Below, one piece after another: positions 5,267 through 10,134 of a stretch of DNA of 10,134 nt (position 1 is the first letter of the stretch; each line of letters starts with the position of its first letter). Where the stretch lies: NCBI GenBank assembly GCA_964536015.1, contig CAZHVS010000035.1:1-10134 (forward strand), written 5' to 3'. The notes under the pieces were generated by a model. It was not told the DNA's origin and ran no database searches. It saw nothing but the letters and a program-made list of their open reading frames with translations. The position numbers and the translations under genes were made by a program. The stretch comes from CAZHVS01 sp964536015. Lineage in GTDB: Bacteria > Bacteroidota > Ignavibacteria > Ignavibacteriales > Ignavibacteriaceae.

Positions 5267-5423
5267 TATCTCCAACTTTGCTAATGTCTTCAAGTTTAAC
5301 AAATTTCTCGTTAAACTTATATGAACCTTTATCGCTCTTTACAGTTTTAATAACTTTAACAGTAACATGCGGATCTTTTTTCTTTGCTTTTGCTTTATCA
5401 GCAAAGGATTGTTGTTTTGCCAT
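5259..5423 (-). CDS. Small basic protein of 54 residues, uncharacterised
   Basis: Reading the minus strand from the ATG at 5423 gives MAKQQSFADKAKAKKKDPHV and continues through TVKVIKTVKSDKGSYKFNEKFVKL to a stop at 5259-5261. The protein is strongly basic, with a lysine-rich first third, then a beta-prone segment (VTVKVIKTV) and an acidic end. There is no signal or membrane segment. I do not recognise the family; a nucleic-acid- or ribosome-associated role would suit the charge but is inference. Support for a real gene: GGAG (5432-5435) at 8-nt spacing, a perfect TAnnTTTG box (TATTTTTG, 5449-5456) upstream, a terminator exactly at the stop, and codon use like the neighbours. The overlapping 76-residue + strand frame has none of these. 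Confidence 0.75.
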   Translation of the reverse strand: MAKQQSFADKAKAKKKDPHVTVKVIKTVKSDKGSYKFNEKFVKLEDISKVGDIK

Positions 5424-5448
5424 TACTAATTCTCCAGTTTTTTGTTTG

Positions 5449-5456
5449 CAAAAATA
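5449..5456 (-). promoter_or_regulatory. Candidate -7 promoter box (TATTTTTG) of the small basic protein gene
   Basis: On the minus strand TATTTTTG matches the Bacteroidota -7 consensus TAnnTTTG at every defined base, 25 nt before the ATG. A TTTG that could be the -33 box (5471-5474) is only 14 bp away, closer than the usual 19-21, so the assignment is tentative. Confidence 0.4.
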
Positions 5457-5514
5457 CCAAAATAATCCACCAAAGAAAAGTAGAAACTTGAATAAAATTC
5501 CTAAATAAATTCTA

Positions 5515-5546
5515 TTTGCAGGTTTTTAATACATAGGCTAATTTTA
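5515..5546 (+). promoter_or_regulatory. Bacteroidota-type promoter for the lectin-like gene
   Basis: TTTG (5515-5518) is followed after 20 bp by TAATTTTA (5539-5546), which matches TAnnTTTG except for the last base. The start codon is 40 nt downstream, with AGGAG (5575-5579) placed 7 nt before it. Confidence 0.5.
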
Positions 5547-5586
5547 CTCATAAATATTTCAAAAAAATTGAATCAGGAGTAGAAAA

Positions 5587-5946
5587 ATGTTTACTAGGTT
5601 ATTACAAGTTGTTTTTACAATTGCCTTCATTACTTTATCAGTTCAAGCTCAAACTATTGGAGAAACAGGAAAATTTTCTGTTGATTCTTCCACACCTGGC
5701 TTTACATTAAACAAAGGTGATGGAGAGAGAACAGTTACTCTTGAAGTAAAATTTACTAAAAAATTCACTTCTAAACCCGATTTGATTTTTACAGTAAATA
5801 TTGTTGATGCAAATAAAGAATGTAACTTAAGATATGCTGTTGAATCTTCTTTTGTTTCTGCAGAAGGATTTTTACTTAAAGTTAAAACCTGGGGCGATAG
5901 TAAAATAAACCAGCTATCAGGTTCCTGGATTGCTGTAATCGATTAA
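5587..5946 (+). CDS. Secreted H-type lectin-domain-like protein
   Basis: The 119-residue product starts with a clear signal peptide (hydrophobic 4-19; likely cleavage after VQA, residue 21). The mature part resembles the H-type lectin domain: TVTLEVKFTKKFTSKPDLIFTV (49-70), NIVDANKE with the family's central Asp (71-78), then VSAEGFLLKVKTWGDS (90-105) and the end motif GSWIAV (112-117). The GF...V.TW...SWIA pattern is the main basis for the call. Known H-type lectins bind N-acetylgalactosamine-type sugars as trimers; whether this one binds sugar is not visible. AGGAG with 7-nt spacing fixes the start. The stop codon overlaps that of the convergent deacylase gene by 4 bp (TTAA). Confidence 0.75.
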   Translation: MFTRLLQVVFTIAFITLSVQAQTIGETGKFSVDSSTPGFTLNKGDGERTVTLEVKFTKKFTSKPDLIFTVNIVDANKECNLRYAVESSFVSAEGFLLKVKTWGDSKINQLSGSWIAVID

Positions 5947-6410
5947 AGTAAATCGACATATACTCCATTTGTAATACGAACTAAATCATCAGGATTGATT
6001 TGTACCTGCATGCCTCTGGTTCCGGCACTTATAAATATCTGTTCATACAATTGAGCTGTTTCATCAATATAAGTCGGAAAGTCTTTCTTCATACCGATTG
6101 GAGAACATCCTCCTCTTACATAACCCGTAAGTGGAAATAAATCTTTCAGTTTTATTAGTTCAACATTTTTATTGGAAGTAATAGATGCTGCTTTTTTCAA
6201 GTTTAGCTCATGGTTTGTGGGTATACAAAACACTAAATGACCTGTTTTATCTCCATAAGCAACAATGGTTTTAAATACAGTATCAGGGTCTGCTGATATT
6301 TTTACTGCAACTGTTAAACCACTTAAATCGTTTTCATCAACATCATATTCTTTAACAGAAAATGATATTTTATTTTTTTCCAGAATTCTTAAGGCGTTTG
6401 TTTTATTCAT
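5943..6410 (-). CDS. ybaK: YbaK/EbsC-type Cys-tRNA(Pro) deacylase
   Basis: The 155-residue protein covers the whole YbaK/ProX-superfamily fold. Visible family marks are NALRILEKNKISF (5-17), the conserved lysine in DTVFKTIVAYGD (K47 within 43-54), and the glycine-rich active-site loop LTGYVRGGCSPIGMKK (94-109). Near the end is ISAGTRGMQVQINPDDL (127-143). YbaK enzymes hydrolyse cysteine mischarged on tRNA-Pro by prolyl-tRNA synthetase, acting in trans in the cytoplasm. The length is normal and no key residue appears to be missing. It converges on the lectin-like gene with 4 bp of overlap and no room for a terminator between them. No strong Shine-Dalgarno precedes the ATG at 6408-6410, as is common in this phylum. 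Confidence 0.93.
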   Translation of the reverse strand: MNKTNALRILEKNKISFSVKEYDVDENDLSGLTVAVKISADPDTVFKTIVAYGDKTGHLVFCIPTNHELNLKKAASITSNKNVELIKLKDLFPLTGYVRGGCSPIGMKKDFPTYIDETAQLYEQIFISAGTRGMQVQINPDDLVRITNGVYVDLL

Positions 6411-6424
6411 TACTTAAAATTAAA

Positions 6425-6446
6425 AAGGACACCTAGCGATGTCCTT
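6425..6446 (-). terminator. Rho-independent terminator downstream of the ferredoxin gene
   Basis: AAGGACA (6425-6431) pairs with TGTCCTT (6440-6446) around an 8-nt loop. Read on the minus strand, the stem is followed by a T-rich run, 11 nt after the ferredoxin stop. This separates the ferredoxin transcript from the deacylase gene just downstream. Confidence 0.75.
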
Positions 6447-6457
6447 AATTAAATGGT

Positions 6458-6790
6458 TTATCTTCCAAGTGAATCAAGATATTCTTTCTTTTTAAGCAGA
6501 GCATCTTTATCTTCAACATGGGATGGATCAGGAACGCAACAATCGACAGGACAAACGGCAGCACATTGAGGTTCATCATGAAATCCAACACATTCTGTAC
6601 ACTTATCAGGTACTATGTAGAAAAAATCATTGGAGAAAAATCCGGATGCACCTGAAGGAGCTGCTTCATCAGCACCATAATTTTTTCCACCCAATTCCCA
6701 ATCTGAACCGCCTTCATATATTGCAGTATTTGGGCATTCGGGTTCGCATGCACCACAATTAATGCATTCTTCTGTAATTTTAATTGCCAT
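6458..6790 (-). CDS. Two-cluster [4Fe-4S] ferredoxin
   Basis: From the ATG at 6790 the protein has 110 residues. The first cluster motif is CINCGACEPECP (C9, C12, C15, C19) and the second is CTECVGFHDEPQCAAVCP (C64, C67, C76, C80), with the 8-residue gap between the second and third cysteines seen in Chromatium/Alvin-type 2[4Fe-4S] ferredoxins. C84 and C85 follow. The cluster domains are separated by a 44-residue Gly/Ala/Asp-rich insert (20-63). Such proteins carry electrons at low potential in the cytoplasm. A longer reading from 6847 would add 19 residues that do not fit the family; AAGGAG at 6798-6803 supports the shorter start. It is a single-gene unit with its own terminator. Confidence 0.95.
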   Translation of the reverse strand: MAIKITEECINCGACEPECPNTAIYEGGSDWELGGKNYGADEAAPSGASGFFSNDFFYIVPDKCTECVGFHDEPQCAAVCPVDCCVPDPSHVEDKDALLKKKEYLDSLGR

Positions 6791-6797
6791 GTAATTA

Positions 6798-6803
6798 CTC
6801 CTT
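6798..6803 (-). promoter_or_regulatory. Shine-Dalgarno that sets the ferredoxin start
   Basis: AAGGAG on the minus strand lies 7 nt before the ATG at 6788-6790. The upstream in-frame ATG at 6847 has no such site. Confidence 0.7.
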
Positions 6804-6994
6804 ATTAATTTATAAAACTCTGGAAAGATGCTGGCATTTATTACCAACTTTAGTTTTCTTAATTGCTAATATAAGTTTTTACTATCAAATCAAGCAATTG
6901 GAAAATAAAAATATTTTAAAAAAATTTAAAAACCGCTTTTTAGCTAAAGAATTGAACTTTTTTTCCGATTCTATTTATCAGAAAGTCCACCTTT

Positions 6995-9697
6995 ATGCTA
7001 AAAACTGTAAAAACTAAAATATTTTACCTCCTTTTTATTGTTACAAGTTTATACTTAATTGTAACTATAATAAACAGGAAAGCCGAAAGTGCAAAAATTG
7101 ATCTGTTCTTTAAAGAGAAAATTTCTATGCTTAACAGGCAATTAGATTTTTCAATCCAGCAAATCTCAAAAAGTAGCCAGATTCTTACCCTTGATTATTC
7201 ACGATGGGATGAAATGGTTTCATTTGTCAAAACACAAGATCCCTCATTTGCCAAATTTAATATTGACCCTTCTATTACTACCTATGAAACAGACGCCGTT
7301 ATAATTTTCAATAAAAATTATGAAAAAATTTATAGCCGATTTTCTCCTCTCGCAAAAACTATTTCAGAATTGACAAATTTAAATATTAAGCCCGATGAGC
7401 TTTTTGCTAGAGAAGTTTTTAATCATTTTTATTTTTATGCAGATTCTTCTTTGATCGAAATTTTTACCGCTCCAATTCAGCCAAGTTCGGATATAGAAAG
7501 AAAGAGTGAACCAAAAGGCTATCTGCTTACTGGTAAAGTCTGGAATAAATCTGATTTGATTTTTCTTTCTAACAAACTCAGCGGTAAAACAACTTTATCC
7601 CCAATTGAAGCGGATAGTGTTGACAGAGTATTTATTCAGTCCTCAGCCTATTCAATTATTTTCAATAAAGTATTACGCAACTGGAAAAATGAGCCAGAAG
7701 CTCTTTTAAAGTTTCATTTTGAGGTATCAACAGCAAAAGATTTGGCAGAGATGAACAGAAAACAATTTATTTCTGATTTAATTATTGGATTATTGACCTT
7801 TGGATTTCTTTCTTTTTTTCTCTTCTACTTTATAAATAAACCCATCGACCTGATATTTAAAACATTAAAGAATGAGGATATAAAATATTCAACCCCTATC
7901 CTAGAACATAATACAGAATTTAGTGAGCTGGTCAAATTAATTTCATCATATTTTAATCAACAAAAATTCCTGAAAGCTCAAATAGAAGCAAAAGATAAAG
8001 TTGAAAAAACTCTTCAGTTCAGGGCAGAGTTTGAGGATTTAATTGCGTCCATATCAACAACGTTTATAAATCTTGAAACACAAGAAATTGATAAGGGTAT
8101 AAATCATGCTTTACTGATTATTGGAAATTTTATTAAAGTCGACAGAAGTTATGTGTTCATGTATTCAGATAATTATAAAATCATGAGCAATACTCACGAG
8201 TGGTGTGCTGAGGGAGTTGCCCCTCAAATAGAGAATTTACAAAACCTCCCAACAGATATATTCCCATGGTGGAATTCAAAATTAATGATGTTCGAAAGTA
8301 TCTTTATTCCTGATACTTCTAAAATGCCAGAGGAAGCCACAGCTGAAAAGGAAATTCTCGAACAGCAAGACATTAAATCTTTACTTGTTGTACCAATGAT
8401 TTCAACAAATCAGTTGATTGGATTTATTGGATTTGATTCAGTTAAAGATTTTTGCGAATGGGATCATAATGTTGTCAGATTATTAAAATTAGTATCTGAT
8501 GCTATTGCAAATGCACTGGAACGAAAGAAATTTGAGAATGAATTATCTTTAAGCGAAAAGAAACACAGAAATCTTGTCAATAACTTAAAAGAAGTAATTT
8601 TTGAAACCAATAGTGAAGGGAATTGGACTTTTCTAAATCCAGCTTGGACAGAGATTACCGGATTTTCATTAGAAGAGAGCCTTGGAAATAACTTTCTGGA
8701 TTTTGTTCATCCTGATGACAGACAAAGAAACATTGAACTATTCGAACCTTTAATTGCAAGAGAAAAAGATTTTTGCCGCCATATTGTTCGTTACTTAACC
8801 AAAGACGGTAATTCTAAATTCATTGAAGTACACGCAAGATTAATTGTTACAACATCTGGACAAATATCGGGAACAGCAGGTTCACTTACTGATGTAAACG
8901 ATAGGATTCTTGCAGAAGAAGCAAGAAAGCAAGCTGAAACAGAAATCAGGAATGCATTGGAACGTGAGAAAGAACTTAATGAAATGAAGTCAAGATTTGT
9001 TTCAATGATTTCTCATGAGTTCAGAACTCCTCTTACAACTATTTTTTCTTCAACAGAATTGATTGAACGCTATCATCATAAATGGTCTGATGAAAAAAAA
9101 GGTGAACATCTTTCGAGAATTAAAAAATCTTGCGTGGATTTAACTGAAATGCTTGACCTTGTACTTACTTTTAACAAAGCTGAAGCTGGCAAATTAACAT
9201 GTAATCCTGCTCCTATGAATCTGAATAAATTTTGTGAAGAAATTATTTCAGAATTTCAATTACATGCACTTGACACGCACAAAATTATTTATTCCTATAA
9301 TGTATTATCTGATGAATTTTCCCTCGACGAAAAATTGCTTAAACATATACTTACGAATTTGTTGTCAAATGCAATTAAATATTCACCTCAAGGAGGAGAT
9401 GTTTTCTTCAATGTAACTCAGAATGATAATAATTTAATTTTCACCATTAAAGATCAGGGAATCGGAATTCCAGCCGAAGAACAGAAAAATCTTTTTGAAA
9501 TATTTTATCGAACTCAAAATGTTGGGAATATAAAAGGAACAGGACTTGGATTAGCAATAGTTAAAAAAGCAATTGAAATTCAAGGGGGATTTATTAAGTT
9601 TGAAAGCGAAATTAATAAAGGAACTACTTTTGTTATTTCTATTCCAATTTATCGACCACAAGCAGGATTAAACAATGAAAACAATTTTGATAATTGA
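6995..9697 (+). CDS. Membrane sensor histidine kinase (CHASE4-like, GAF, PAS, HisKA, HATPase)
   Basis: The 900-residue kinase has one N-terminal membrane helix (about 8-28). An extracytoplasmic domain of about 230 residues follows, with CHASE4-like features (LDYSRWDEMVSFVKTQ, then ETDAVIIFNKNYEKIYSR). A second membrane helix lies at 262-282. Inside the cell come a short linker with a coiled coil, a GAF-type domain (about 338-512), a PAS domain (about 519-646; TNSEGNWTFLNPAWTEITGF, FVHPDDR) and a coiled coil. The catalytic end has HisKA with phospho-acceptor H674 in SMISHEFRTP, then HATPase with the N box (N788, N792), G1 (D820-Q-G-I-G824) and G2 (G848-T-G-L-G852). All catalytic motifs are intact. 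It overlaps the receiver gene by 23 nt, so they form a cognate pair. The signal is unknown. There is no attached receiver. Confidence 0.93.
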   Translation: MLKTVKTKIFYLLFIVTSLYLIVTIINRKAESAKIDLFFKEKISMLNRQLDFSIQQISKSSQILTLDYSRWDEMVSFVKTQDPSFAKFNIDPSITTYETDAVIIFNKNYEKIYSRFSPLAKTISELTNLNIKPDELFAREVFNHFYFYADSSLIEIFTAPIQPSSDIERKSEPKGYLLTGKVWNKSDLIFLSNKLSGKTTLSPIEADSVDRVFIQSSAYSIIFNKVLRNWKNEPEALLKFHFEVSTAKDLAEMNRKQFISDLIIGLLTFGFLSFFLFYFINKPIDLIFKTLKNEDIKYSTPILEHNTEFSELVKLISSYFNQQKFLKAQIEAKDKVEKTLQFRAEFEDLIASISTTFINLETQEIDKGINHALLIIGNFIKVDRSYVFMYSDNYKIMSNTHEWCAEGVAPQIENLQNLPTDIFPWWNSKLMMFESIFIPDTSKMPEEATAEKEILEQQDIKSLLVVPMISTNQLIGFIGFDSVKDFCEWDHNVVRLLKLVSDAIANALERKKFENELSLSEKKHRNLVNNLKEVIFETNSEGNWTFLNPAWTEITGFSLEESLGNNFLDFVHPDDRQRNIELFEPLIAREKDFCRHIVRYLTKDGNSKFIEVHARLIVTTSGQISGTAGSLTDVNDRILAEEARKQAETEIRNALEREKELNEMKSRFVSMISHEFRTPLTTIFSSTELIERYHHKWSDEKKGEHLSRIKKSCVDLTEMLDLVLTFNKAEAGKLTCNPAPMNLNKFCEEIISEFQLHALDTHKIIYSYNVLSDEFSLDEKLLKHILTNLLSNAIKYSPQGGDVFFNVTQNDNNLIFTIKDQGIGIPAEEQKNLFEIFYRTQNVGNIKGTGLGLAIVKKAIEIQGGFIKFESEINKGTTFVISIPIYRPQAGLNNENNFDN

Positions 9698-10040
9698 AGA
9701 TGATAAAAATTTGCGAACAAATTTAGTTGAATTGTTATCCGCGGAGAATTACTTTGTTTATGAAGCATCGAATGGAAGAGAAGGATTTAATCTTGCAAAA
9801 GAAAAATTGCCGGACTTAATAATTTGTGATTGGATGATGCCAGAGTTTAATGGCAGCATTGTGTTAAAATTATTAAAACAAAATCCTGAAACTAATCGCA
9901 TCCCTTTCATTTTTCTCACCGCTAAGTCTGCAAAAGAAGATGTTCTTCAGGGAATTTCACAAGGAGCTAATGATTATATTATAAAACCTTATTCGGCTGA
10001 TAGAGTATTAAATACCATTAAGAATTATTTGAATAAGTAA
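9675..10040 (+). CDS. Single-domain CheY-like response regulator
   Basis: The 121-residue protein is a bare receiver domain. The acidic pocket is E8, D9 and D10 (LIIEDDK), the phospho-acceptor is D52 (ICDWMMP), the switch Thr is T82 (FLTAK), and the conserved lysine is K104 in IIKPY. There is no DNA-binding or enzymatic output domain, and the frame stops right after the last receiver helix. It therefore acts through protein contacts or as a relay to a phosphotransfer protein. AGGA at 9664-9667, inside the kinase gene, lies 7 nt before the ATG; with the 23-nt overlap this suggests translational coupling to the kinase. The receiver assignment is secure; its downstream target is not in the window. 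Confidence 0.95.
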   Translation: MKTILIIEDDKNLRTNLVELLSAENYFVYEASNGREGFNLAKEKLPDLIICDWMMPEFNGSIVLKLLKQNPETNRIPFIFLTAKSAKEDVLQGISQGANDYIIKPYSADRVLNTIKNYLNK

Positions 10041-10134
10041 TTGTATAATAATTTTTAATAGGCAAATTAGATTCAAAACTAATTGGTTAAACTTCTTGAA
10101 GGAGCAGGAAATCTTCCACCTCGCAGTACCAAGT
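10041..10134. other. Unassigned 3' edge of the window
   Basis: I see no terminator hairpin after the receiver gene. The last 50 or so bases are richer in G+C than the preceding stretch. They are open in a forward frame (LVKLLEGAGNLPPRSTK) and in minus-strand frames, one of which ends at a TAG around 10079. A gene end or another repeat may start here, but too little is visible to say. Confidence 0.25.

Noticed and set aside
6784..7017. 77-residue + strand frame between the ferredoxin and kinase genes
   Set aside because: It starts inside the ferredoxin start region, overlaps the kinase start, has no Shine-Dalgarno, and looks like random AT-rich translation.

Overview
The window is AT-rich DNA that probably comes from a member of the Bacteroidota/Ignavibacteriota (Chlorobi-like) group. 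Three things point there: a FISUMP (Fibrobacter major paralogous) lipoprotein-like protein, an adjacent DUF2752/TM2 gene pair, and sites resembling the CFB-type promoter TTTG-N20-TAnnTTTG. This placement is an inference from gene content; no rRNA or tRNA gene is present to fix it.

Region 1 (about 1-2480) looks like the 3' end of an integron cassette array, with no integrase in view. Two cassettes can be delimited from the sequence. Each one begins with a GTTAT-type R' core (positions 51, 1119), and each one's own downstream attC begins with the reverse complement of that start (1070-1079 and 2346-2354). Cassette 1 carries two genes, a ThsB-like TIR (MTH538/DUF1863) protein and a three-helix membrane protein. 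This is a candidate minimal anti-phage pair related to Thoeris. Cassette 2 carries a zinc-ribbon membrane protein of unknown function, in DNA clearly richer in G+C than its neighbours.

Region 2 (about 2480-3830) is strongly G-poor on the + strand. It has a TTGACA promoter, one 244-residue helical protein of unknown function, a strong intrinsic terminator, and a degenerate tandem repeat with an exact 21-bp period.

Region 3 (about 3790-6850) looks like ordinary chromosome. It holds a secreted FISUMP protein preceded by a perfect 16-bp palindrome, then a DUF2752/TM2 membrane-protein pair. Next come a 54-residue basic protein on the opposite strand (too short for usual ORF cutoffs) and a secreted H-type-lectin-like protein. 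A YbaK-type Cys-tRNA(Pro) deacylase converges on the lectin gene, and a two-cluster ferredoxin follows.

Region 4 (6995-10040) is a two-component module: a 900-residue membrane histidine kinase (CHASE4-like sensor, GAF, PAS, HisKA, HATPase) overlapping a stand-alone CheY-like receiver. The last 94 bases contain no gene I can assign.
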